NCBI RefSeq assembly: GCF_001421715.1
Contig: NZ_LMKP01000012.1
Span: 374,947-438,946, forward strand
Source of the DNA: Sphingomonas sp. Leaf22
Lineage (GTDB): Bacteria > Pseudomonadota > Alphaproteobacteria > Sphingomonadales > Sphingomonadaceae
Reading direction: 5' to 3'
DNA: 64,000 nt
Made by a program: the position numbers and the translations under genes. Under the pieces are notes generated by a model. That model saw only the letters and a list, made by a program, of their open reading frames with translations, did no database searches and was not told where the DNA came from. Shown here piece by piece: positions 19,978 through 27,257 of the stretch (positions are counted from its first letter, which is position 1; each line of letters starts with the position of its first letter).

Positions 19978-21096
19978 TCAGACTGAACGACGCGGCGGAG
20001 CGGGAGAAAACCGCCAGATTTGCCGCTTCGGCACGACCAGGATGCCGGCCTGGGTCGCCGGTTTTCCCGGCTCGAGCGCGTCGAGCAGCGATTCGATATT
20101 GGCGGCGTCGGACCAGCGGCCTTCGGTGACGGCGTGAGTCGCGCGGACGTCGCCGATCGCGCGGCGGGCGAGGCGGCGGCGTAGTTCGCGCGGCAGGTCG
20201 GTGACGTCGATCCGGGTCGCTGCGTCGTCGGCCGTGCGCCGGGTGCGCCAGAGCCAGTCGACGGTGTCGGTCAGCGCCGTATCGACGTCGCGACAATGCG
20301 CGGCGGCGGCAGCGAGCGCGAGCGGGTCGATCTGGCCGGTGGCGAGCAGCGCGCGGGCATGGGTGCGGTCGTAGCGCGGATCGACGTTCGACGGGTCGTC
20401 GACGAAGGGTAGGTCGGCGGCGAGGGTGCGTAGTTCGGCTCGACGCCAGTTCAGAAGGGGGCGGATGACGGGGAGGGCCGGTGCCTTGCCATCCGGCCGT
20501 AGCCCGGCGGAGGCCGGGGTCCAGTCGGGAAGGTGGTGCTGGTATGCGGTGACGTCCCCCAACTGGGCTCCGGCCTTCGCCGGGGTATGGCTTGGGGCGG
20601 CTGCTGCTGCCCATCGATCGGCGCGAAAGTCCCAGCGGGGGCGGATGCCGGCGAGACCGGCGGGGCCGGAACCGCGCGCGGCGCGCATCAGGAAGGTTTC
20701 GGCCTGATCGTCGGCATGGTGCGCGGTGGCGAGCGCGCCGGCCTTTGCCGCGAGCGCCCAGCCGGCGAGGAGAGCGTAGCGGAGGTGGCGGGCCTGTGCC
20801 TGGATACTGGCCCCGGTCGGGGGGTGATCGGGGGACAGGGTGGCGTGGGGGATGCGGTGGGTTGCGCACCATTTGGCGACCATCGCGGCTTCGTGCGCGG
20901 CGGCGGGGCGCAGGCGGTGGTCGACGGTGGCGGCGATGACCGCGTTCGGGAAGGCGGCGGTGGCGAGGGCCAGCATCGCCATCGAGTCCGGGCCGCCGGA
21001 GACGGCGACCGCGAGCGGGGCGGCGGGCGTTGGTGCCGGCGCGAGCGCGGTGAGGTCGGTGGTGAAGCGGGTGATGGCTTTGGGGGGGAGGGTCAT
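19978..21096 (-). CDS. tilS: tRNA(Ile)-lysidine synthase with an in-frame repeat insertion
   Basis: 372 residues from ATG 21096. The PP-loop SGGPDSMAML lies at about 34-43, with HHADDQAETFLMRAARGSG and the PLLNWRRAELR block following; it makes lysidine on the CAU anticodon of tRNA-Ile. Between GLAGIRPRW and the conserved PVIRPLLNWRR, about 40 extra residues are present. About 30 of them are encoded by an 89-bp REP-like doublet (20499-20587) inserted in frame, giving HTPAKAGAQL and DWTPASAGL. Catalytic motifs are intact, so the enzyme is probably functional. Confidence 0.9.
   Translation of the reverse strand: MTLPPKAITRFTTDLTALAPAPTPAAPLAVAVSGGPDSMAMLALATAAFPNAVIAATVDHRLRPAAAHEAAMVAKWCATHRIPHATLSPDHPPTGASIQAQARHLRYALLAGWALAAKAGALATAHHADDQAETFLMRAARGSGPAGLAGIRPRWDFRADRWAAAAAPSHTPAKAGAQLGDVTAYQHHLPDWTPASAGLRPDGKAPALPVIRPLLNWRRAELRTLAADLPFVDDPSNVDPRYDRTHARALLATGQIDPLALAAAAAHCRDVDTALTDTVDWLWRTRRTADDAATRIDVTDLPRELRRRLARRAIGDVRATHAVTEGRWSDAANIESLLDALEPGKPATQAGILVVPKRQIWRFSPAPPRRSV
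20499..20587. repeat. REP-like doublet (family A) inside tilS
   Basis: Two hairpin units, GCCCGGCGGAGGCCGGGG on one side and CCGGCCTTCGCCGGGG on the other, are separated by the CCCCCAACTGGG-type spacer. The same 90-bp layout occurs in intergenic gaps at 35137-35226 and 39710-39799. Here it is translated as part of tilS without breaking the frame. Confidence 0.85.
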
Positions 21097-21466
21097 TGTG
21101 GGTTGGTGTTCGGTGGTTTCACATTCACCTGCTTCCCCCCATCCGTTTGCTTCGAGCGGAGGTTCGAGCTTGTCGAGAACTGTAGTCGAGAAGGCGGCGG
21201 CCCAAACGAACGGGTTCTCGACGGACGCTTCTCGACTTCGCTCGAAGCTGCTCGAACTGAACGGGGGATGTTGTGGCAAGCTATCCCACCAACGACGGGA
21301 AGCTTGGTTCGGTAGCGCCGCCAAAGCGCAACCCTCCGCCGTTCGTCCTGGGGTGCGGTCGAGCCTGTAAAAACAGGATAGCGAAGGACCTGCACCAGTG
21401 CTTCGATCCGGGCCCTCGACAAGTCCAGTCCCTACTCAGCATAAACGACGTGCGTATAGTCGTGCG
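21097..21466. other. Intergenic gap with family B inverted repeat
   Basis: The stretch between cpoB and tilS holds a roughly 118-bp element (21150-21267) with repeated TTCGAGC/CTCGAC units: GTTCGAGCTTGTCGAGAAC on one side, and GTTCTCGACGGACGCTTCTC with GCTCGAAGCTGCTCGAAC on the other. A second copy lies at 31321-31420. No coding sequence is seen. Confidence 0.65.
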
Positions 21467-22426
21467 TCACACACACTTGTTCGCCGTCCGACCCTTCACA
21501 ATGTCGGATTTCATCGTCGCCGACATCTTGTCACCATAGACATCGGTCAGCTCGCCATAGACATCGCAAGCTTCCTTCGTCTTCTTCAGCTTGGTCAGTG
21601 CATCAGCCAGATAGAATAGACTGTCGGGCGCGCGTTCGCCGTCGGGGGCGTTTTTGTAGTTTTCGTAGAACTCGCGGCTGGCGAGGCTGGGCTTGCCGTC
21701 GTCGAGATAGGCGCGGCCGATCAGGTTCTGGGCGAAGCTGGCGCGGCGGTGTTTGGGATATTGCTGGACGACCGGACGGAGCGCGGCGATCGCTTCGGGA
21801 TAGAGTTTGGCGTTCCACAGGCGGTAGCCATAGGTGTAGCCGTCCTCGGCCGCGTCGCCGGTCGCGGGTTTTTCGATCGCGTTCACGCGGGCGGCGCGGG
21901 CCGGGTCGGCGGCGGGCGCGGCGGCAGGCGTGCCGAGCGTGCCGCCGCCATTGCCCGGACCGCGCGTGGGCGGCGGCGGCGTGTCGGTGCTGGTGTCGCC
22001 CGCCGCGGCGACCGCGCCGGGGGTGGCGGGGGGCAGCGCGCCGGCCTCGGCGGTCTTCAGCCGGGCGTCGGTCGCGGCCTTGTAGGCGGCGAAGGATTCC
22101 TCGAGCTGGCGCTGCTTGTACTGCACCTGTTCGAGCTGGCCGGTCAGCGACTGTTGCTGCGATTCGAGCGCGTCGATCCGCGCGGTCAGCGTGGCGAGCG
22201 GGCCGCTCGACGGGGAACCGGGAATGTCGGTCGGCTGGGTCGGGGCGGTGATCTGCGGCTCGACCTGATTGGGGGCACCGCCGGGGAACACCTTGCGCTG
22301 TACGGCGCGCATCTCGCGCTCGAGCTTGTTGACGCGGCCGTCGAGCGCGCCCTGATCCTGGGCGGTGGCGGGCAGGGCGAGGAGCAGGCCGAGCGCAGCG
22401 AGCGGCAGGCCGAGGAGAGGTCGCAT
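21467..22426 (-). CDS. cpoB: Tol-Pal system protein CpoB (YbgF)
   Basis: 319 residues from ATG 22426, chosen because a Sec signal peptide (LLGLPLAALGLLLALPATAQ) then sits at the N-terminus. A coiled coil follows (ALDGRVNKLEREMRAVQRK and TARIDALESQQQSLTGQL, about 25-130), then a Pro/Gly-rich linker and a C-terminal TPR block (YGYRLWNAKLYPEAIAALRPVVQQYPKH). It coordinates outer-membrane constriction with septal peptidoglycan synthesis through the Tol-Pal complex. Located upstream of tilS and ftsH on the same strand. Confidence 0.9.
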   Translation of the reverse strand: MRPLLGLPLAALGLLLALPATAQDQGALDGRVNKLEREMRAVQRKVFPGGAPNQVEPQITAPTQPTDIPGSPSSGPLATLTARIDALESQQQSLTGQLEQVQYKQRQLEESFAAYKAATDARLKTAEAGALPPATPGAVAAAGDTSTDTPPPPTRGPGNGGGTLGTPAAAPAADPARAARVNAIEKPATGDAAEDGYTYGYRLWNAKLYPEAIAALRPVVQQYPKHRRASFAQNLIGRAYLDDGKPSLASREFYENYKNAPDGERAPDSLFYLADALTKLKKTKEACDVYGELTDVYGDKMSATMKSDIVKGRTANKCV

Positions 22427-22485
22427 GGAAAGGCCCTTCGAGGCGGAACGGGGAAGACTGTGGCGCATGTCGCCTGTCGCCACGC

Positions 22486-23301
22486 TTAACCCGCCGGGCT
22501 GGGGGTCGGCGTGGGCGTTGTGCGGCCGCGGATCGCGTCGGCGCTGATGCCGACGGTGACCGCACGTTCGGCGGTGCCGAGCGGCGGCACGTTCGATCCG
22601 TTGAGCGTGACGGTCAGCAGGTCGGGGCGGCCGGTACGGATCTGCGGATTCTTGGCGGTCGCGGGCACGTCGTAACGCTCGTTCGCCGCCATCTCCTTGT
22701 TCACCAGCGTGCCTGAATCGTCGAAGATCCGGACCCAGACCGGGCCGGTGGCGGTGAGCGTCACCTGTCCGCCGCTGGCCGGGGCGGCGACGGGGACGCT
22801 GGCACCGCCGGGGGCCGCGGTCGGGGTGGCTTCGGGCAACATGCCGAGATCGCCGGCGACGGTTGCGGCGGGGGTTGCCGGTTCGTCCTGCCGGAACAGC
22901 GACGTGCCGAAGAACACACCGGCGACCAGCAACAGCACGATGGCGATCGCGGCGGCGGCGGCGACCAGCCCGCCCGACGGGCCACGGCGCACGTCGATCG
23001 GCTCAAGGTCCTGCAGCGGTTCGGGACGTTGATAATTGGTGGCGAGTTCGGCGCGCAGCGCGCGGGCGACATCGGTCTCGTCGATGTTCACCGCGCGGGC
23101 ATAGGCGCGCCCGAACCCCATCGCATAGGTGCTGGACGGGAGCGCCTGAAACTTGCCGTCCTCGACCGCTTCGAGGTGGCGGAGCGGAATGCGGGTGCGC
23201 TGCGCGATGTCGGACAGGGTCAGGCCCTGCGCCTCGCGTGCGGAGCGCAGCATCATGCCCGCCGTGCGTGGCGTGCCCGTGGTGCCGTCGCCGTCCATCA
23301 T
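22486..23301 (-). CDS. RodZ-like HTH membrane protein (HTH_25 / DUF4115)
   Basis: 271 residues from ATG 23301 behind GAAGGG. The N-terminal HTH (LRSAREAQGLTLSDIAQRTRIPLRHLEAVEDG, residues about 18-49) is of the HTH_25 type. It is followed by one TM at about 108-134, a Pro/Ala linker and a DUF4115 domain (GPVWVRIFDDSGTLVNKEM). The order matches RodZ, the bitopic partner of MreB that shapes the cell. Sphingomonads often carry this protein near cpoB and ptsP. Role by homology only. Confidence 0.82.
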   Translation of the reverse strand: MMDGDGTTGTPRTAGMMLRSAREAQGLTLSDIAQRTRIPLRHLEAVEDGKFQALPSSTYAMGFGRAYARAVNIDETDVARALRAELATNYQRPEPLQDLEPIDVRRGPSGGLVAAAAAIAIVLLLVAGVFFGTSLFRQDEPATPAATVAGDLGMLPEATPTAAPGGASVPVAAPASGGQVTLTATGPVWVRIFDDSGTLVNKEMAANERYDVPATAKNPQIRTGRPDLLTVTLNGSNVPPLGTAERAVTVGISADAIRGRTTPTPTPSPAG

Positions 23302-23485
23302 CACTACCCTTCTTACCCGCTGCTGCCAGCCCCCGGTCGCGGAGGGGTTTCGGCCAGCAGGCTGCGCCTGTCAACGCCGGAGCGGGGAGTTGTCGGGGAA
23401 TTGGGGCGGGGATCGTATGTCATGCGGGTGGGGGCAGTTGGCGGAGGGGGTTCGCCGCGCGATGCAGCCATGCCGTATGCGGACG

Positions 23486-23573
23486 CCCCCCTCCACCATG
23501 CTGCGCATGGTCCCCCTCCCCGCGAGCGGGGAGGATTTGTTGGCGCATGACTCCTCCCCGCAGGCGGGGAGAA
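23486..23573. repeat. Family C G-rich repeat doublet
   Basis: The sequence CCCCCCTCCACCATGCTGCG and the adjacent hairpin CTCCCCGCGAGCGGGGAG, plus a further CTCCTCCCCGCAGGCGGGGAG, lie between the RodZ-like gene and the ptsP stop. It is the same family as 961-1088 and probably terminates ptsP. Confidence 0.65.
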
Positions 23574-23576
23574 GTT

Positions 23577-25853
23577 TCAGGAGAGTTCCACGCCGTTCGT
23601 CCTGGCCCATTCTTCGAGGGCGGGGCGGAGGGTGCGGGTGGGGATGGCGAGCAGGCGGTCGATCTCGGCCATCGCCGCCTGCCGGTCGAGCGAGCGGATC
23701 ATCGCCTTGACCGGGCCGACCGCCGCCGGGGTGATCGACAGGCGGTCGATGCCGAGCGCGATCAGCGCCATCGCTTCGAGGGGACGTCCGCCCATTTCGC
23801 CGCACACCGCGACCGGCTTGCCGGCTTCATGGGCGGCCTTCGTAACGCGGCGCAGGAAGCGCAGGATCGCAGGCGACAGCCAGTCGTAGCGCATGGCGAG
23901 GCGCGGATCGGCGCGGTCGGCGGCGAACAGGAATTGCGTGAGGTCGTTGGTGCCGATCGACAGGAAATCCAACTGTGGCCACAGGAAATCGAGCACGTCG
24001 GCGAGCGCCGGCACCTCCAGCATCGCGCCGTAGCGGATGTCGGTCGGCAGCGACTTGCCGCGACCGCGCAGCCATTCGCGCTGCGCCTCGAACAGGGTGC
24101 GGGCTTCCTCGAATTCCCAGGGTTCGGACACCATCGGGAACATGACGTTCAGGGTTCGGCCCGATGCCGCTTCGATCAGGGCGCGGGCCTGCGCCTTCAT
24201 CAACCCTTCGCGACCGAGCGCGAGGCGGAGCGCGCGCCAGCCCATTGCCGGGTTTTCCTCGTCATGCCCCTCGGCATGGTCGAGATAGGGCAGCGCCTTG
24301 TCGCCGCCGATATCGACGGTGCGGAACACGACCGGGCGGTCGCCGGCGACATCCAGTACGTCGCGATAGAGCCGCTGCTGGCGTTCGCGCTGCGGCAGGG
24401 TGGCGGAGACGAGGAACTGGAATTCGGTGCGGAACAGGCCGATGCCGTCGGCCCCGGTCAGGTCGAGCGCGGCGACGTCGTCGCGCAGGCCCGCATTGAC
24501 CATCATCGTGATGCGATGGCCGTCGCGCGTGACGGGCGGTTCGCCCTTCATCGCGGCGAAGGTGGCGCGGCGTTTCTGGGTCAGCGCCAGCTTCGCCTCG
24601 AACGCTTCCTCCATCGCCGGGGTCGGGCGGATGACCAGCAGATCCTCGACCGAATTGAGCAGCAGCCGGTCGCCCTCCGCGATCAGGCGGCGGACGTCGC
24701 GGACGCGGCCCAATACCGGCACGCCCATCGCGCGGGCGACGATGACGACGTGCGCGGTCAGCGACCCTTCCTCCAGCACGACCCCTTTCAGCCGGCGGCG
24801 GTCATATTCTAGCAGCTCGGCGGGGCCGAGGTTGCGCGCGATCAGGACAGTATCCTGTCGCAGGCCCATTTGCGCGGCGGTGCCGAGCTGGCCCGACACG
24901 ATGCGCAGCAACCGGTTGGACAGGTCCTCCAGATCGTGCATCCGGTCGGCGAGCAACGGGTCCTTGATCTCGCGCATCCGCATCCGGGTGCGCTGCTGCA
25001 CGCGTTCGATCGCCGCCTCGGCGGTCAGGCCGCTGTCGATCGCCTCGTTGATGCGGCGTGCCCAGCCCTCGTCATAGGCGAACATCTTGTAGGTCGCGAG
25101 CACCTCGTCATGTTCGCCGCCGACGCCGAATTCGGCCTGGTTCGACATGCGTTCGATCTGGTCGCGCATCTTGTCGAACGCGGCATAGACGCGGTGGCGC
25201 TCCGCCTCGGTATCTTCCGCCACGGTATGTTCGATGACGATGCGCGGCTGGTGAAAGACGGCGACGCCCGCGCCCATCCCCTCGACCAGCTTGAAGCCTG
25301 GCACCCGCACCGCGCCGGTCGCCTGCGGCCGGATCGACGCACCGGCGGTCGCGTCGATCAGGTCGGCATTGGCGATGAGTTCGGACAGCACCATCGCGAC
25401 GGTCTGCAGCGCCTCGATCTCGATATCGGCATAGCGGCGCGGGTCGGCATGCTGCACGGTCAGCACGCCGACGGCGCGTTCGCGGCGGATGACCGGGACG
25501 CCGGCGAAGCTGTGATATTTGTCCTCCCCCGTTTCCGGGCGATAGGCGAAGTCGGGATGGCTCGCCGCCTCGGCGAGGTTCAGCGTCTCGACATTGGCGA
25601 CGATGGTGCCGACCAGCCCTTCGCCCGGCGCGAATTTGGTGACGTGGACCGCCTCCTGCGCGAGGCCGACCGTGGCGAAGAGTTCGAGCAGCCCCTCGCG
25701 CAGCAGGTAGATCGAGCAGACCTCGCTATCGAGCGCCTCGGCGATGATGCGGACGACCGAGTTGAGCTTGGCCTGCGCCGGACTTCGCGACGCCATCACG
25801 TCGTGAAGGTTCGTCAGGATTTCGCGGGCGGAGGCAGTGGCCGATAGGGGCAT
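23577..25853 (-). CDS. ptsP: PTS EI-Ntr: phosphoenolpyruvate-protein phosphotransferase with GAF domain
   Basis: A 758-residue protein. An N-terminal GAF domain (about 1-165) precedes the enzyme I core. The phosphorylated His lies in EGSLTAHVVIVARAMGVPV; the PEP-binding barrel shows GIGLFRTEFQFL, FRTVDIGGDK, SIGTNDLTQFLFAADR and the C-terminal catalytic Cys block CGEMGGRPLEAMALIALG. It starts the nitrogen-related phosphotransfer chain EI-Ntr to NPr to EIIA-Ntr. NPr and EIIA genes are not in the window. Confidence 0.95.
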   Translation of the reverse strand: MPLSATASAREILTNLHDVMASRSPAQAKLNSVVRIIAEALDSEVCSIYLLREGLLELFATVGLAQEAVHVTKFAPGEGLVGTIVANVETLNLAEAASHPDFAYRPETGEDKYHSFAGVPVIRRERAVGVLTVQHADPRRYADIEIEALQTVAMVLSELIANADLIDATAGASIRPQATGAVRVPGFKLVEGMGAGVAVFHQPRIVIEHTVAEDTEAERHRVYAAFDKMRDQIERMSNQAEFGVGGEHDEVLATYKMFAYDEGWARRINEAIDSGLTAEAAIERVQQRTRMRMREIKDPLLADRMHDLEDLSNRLLRIVSGQLGTAAQMGLRQDTVLIARNLGPAELLEYDRRRLKGVVLEEGSLTAHVVIVARAMGVPVLGRVRDVRRLIAEGDRLLLNSVEDLLVIRPTPAMEEAFEAKLALTQKRRATFAAMKGEPPVTRDGHRITMMVNAGLRDDVAALDLTGADGIGLFRTEFQFLVSATLPQRERQQRLYRDVLDVAGDRPVVFRTVDIGGDKALPYLDHAEGHDEENPAMGWRALRLALGREGLMKAQARALIEAASGRTLNVMFPMVSEPWEFEEARTLFEAQREWLRGRGKSLPTDIRYGAMLEVPALADVLDFLWPQLDFLSIGTNDLTQFLFAADRADPRLAMRYDWLSPAILRFLRRVTKAAHEAGKPVAVCGEMGGRPLEAMALIALGIDRLSITPAAVGPVKAMIRSLDRQAAMAEIDRLLAIPTRTLRPALEEWARTNGVELS

Positions 25854-25942
25854 GGCGCAGGGCTAACACGGGAAGGAGGAGGCGTCACGACGCTTTAGGT
25901 CGGGGGCGGGGGGAATTGGGTACTGATGGCTCGTCAACTGCT

Positions 25943-26038
25943 CGTCATTCCCGCGCAGGCGGGAATCCATTGACGCCGAGGTTCGGGCAGGAAGCGCCGC
26001 CGTGGCGGATATGGGTCCCCGCCTGCGCGGGGACGACG
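25943..26038. repeat. REP-like doublet (family A variant)
   Basis: ATTCCCGCGCAGGCGGGAAT at the left and GTCCCCGCCTGCGCGGGGAC at the right are both perfect or near-perfect palindromes, about 50 bases apart, in the gap between ptsP and the XRE-type gene. Confidence 0.75.
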
Positions 26039-26063
26039 TCCGGTTCCTGTTCAGGCGGGCCAA

Positions 26064-26624
26064 TCACAGATTGCGGACCAGCCGTTCGGCGACCGCGAGC
26101 CACGGGGCGATCAGCGCGACGGGGCTGGCGCCGAGCCGGGTCGGGAGCAGCGACACCGCGTCGCCGTCGAACGCGAGCAGCCGACCGTACACGAAGCGGC
26201 CGGCGGGGCCGGGGGCGAGGACGTCCCGGTGGAGCGCGGCGAGGTAGTCGGCGGGTGCGAGGCGGCGGCACCAGACGAGGTCGCCCGCGCGATAGTCGCC
26301 GGTCGCGCTCTGCACGATCACGGTGACGAGATCGGGTTCGATGCGCGGCGGGGTGACGCTCATCGCCCGGCGCGGTGCGGCGGCGCCCGATGCGTCGAGC
26401 AGCGCGGCGACGGGCATGTCGGGCCGTTCGGGCAGGCGGACCAGATCGGCGGCATCGACCGCCAGCGCCCCGGCGATGCGGTTCAGCCAGCCGACCGATA
26501 CGGTCCGCGTACCGGTTTCGAGGCGGCCGATGGTCTGCGCGGTGGTGGGCGGCACGCACCGGATCGCGACTTCCTCCAGCGTCAGCCCGCGGGCGCGGCG
26601 TACCTCGCGGATGGCGGTAATCAT
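26064..26624 (-). CDS. XRE HTH regulator with degenerate S24-like domain
   Basis: 186 residues from ATG 26624. The N-terminal HTH_3 (IREVRRARGLTLEEVAIRC, TTAQTIGRLETGTRTVS) covers residues 1-60. The C-terminal half (about 95-186) resembles the S24 LexA/CI-type peptidase fold (GDYRAGDLVWCRR), but the catalytic GxSM motif is replaced by QSATGDY, so self-cleavage is unlikely. It is divergent from the DUF6456 gene and probably regulates itself or that gene. Confidence 0.75.
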   Translation of the reverse strand: MITAIREVRRARGLTLEEVAIRCVPPTTAQTIGRLETGTRTVSVGWLNRIAGALAVDAADLVRLPERPDMPVAALLDASGAAAPRRAMSVTPPRIEPDLVTVIVQSATGDYRAGDLVWCRRLAPADYLAALHRDVLAPGPAGRFVYGRLLAFDGDAVSLLPTRLGASPVALIAPWLAVAERLVRNL

Positions 26625-26718
26625 CAATGGCCCTTTCGCAAACCCATCTGGTACAATCGCTTTCCTACAAGGGTGACCCCATGGCAAGCCCGCCGGACTC
26701 GGTAATGGGAGGTACGGG

Positions 26719-27171
26719 ATGCGCGAACTGGTGGAGCGGCGGCTGGAGGCCGGGCGGATCCGCGATGCGGCGGGCGGGCGGCGGGTGACGGTCAACCTGC
26801 GCGAATCGCCGCTCGACTGGCTGAAGGCGCGGTCGCTGGTCGATGGTCGGCAGTATGAGGCGGGGGAGCGGTTGCGCGGCGATTTCGAACGCGCGTCGTT
26901 GGGGCCGCAGGTGACGATGCGCTGGGACGGCGCGCCACGCGGCGGCAACGGCGCGCCGGTCGACCCGTCGGGCAGGCAGGTCGCGGCGAAAGCCCGGTTC
27001 GATGCGGCGATCGCGGCGGTTGGGCCCGGACTGTCGGACATCCTGTGGCGGACGGTGTGCGCGAACGAGGGGCTGCCGGCAGCGGAAAAGGCGCTGGGCT
27101 GGCCGGCGCGCGCCGGGCGGCTGGTGCTTACGCTGGCGCTCGACCGGCTGGCGGCGCATTACCGGTTTTGA
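26719..27171 (+). CDS. DUF6456 domain protein
   Basis: A 150-residue protein. The block ESPLDWLKARSLVDGRQYEAGERLRGDF followed by LGPQVTMRWD and a C-terminal EKALGWPARAGRLVLTLALDRLAAHY is the DUF6456 pattern of alphaproteobacteria, where the domain often lies in HTH-type regulators. Here the HTH gene is separate and divergently transcribed. No membrane segment. The function is unknown. Confidence 0.8.
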   Translation: MRELVERRLEAGRIRDAAGGRRVTVNLRESPLDWLKARSLVDGRQYEAGERLRGDFERASLGPQVTMRWDGAPRGGNGAPVDPSGRQVAAKARFDAAIAAVGPGLSDILWRTVCANEGLPAAEKALGWPARAGRLVLTLALDRLAAHYRF

Positions 27172-27178
27172 GGAAGAC

Positions 27179-27257
27179 GGCACCGGCCCGCTCCCCCACC
27201 CCACCACCCATTCAGGATACTTGCGTGAGTGGTGGGGTGGGGGAGTGGGCCGGTGCC
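27179..27257. terminator. 29-bp-arm hairpin, bidirectional terminator overlapping a stop codon
   Basis: Arms 27179-27207 and 27229-27257 are complementary except for one position, with a 21-base loop. The hairpin spans the stop codon of the DUF2339 gene (27212), so its last residues (AHSPTPPLTQVS) are encoded by the stem. It lies just after the DUF6456 stop and would terminate both converging transcripts. Confidence 0.75.
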
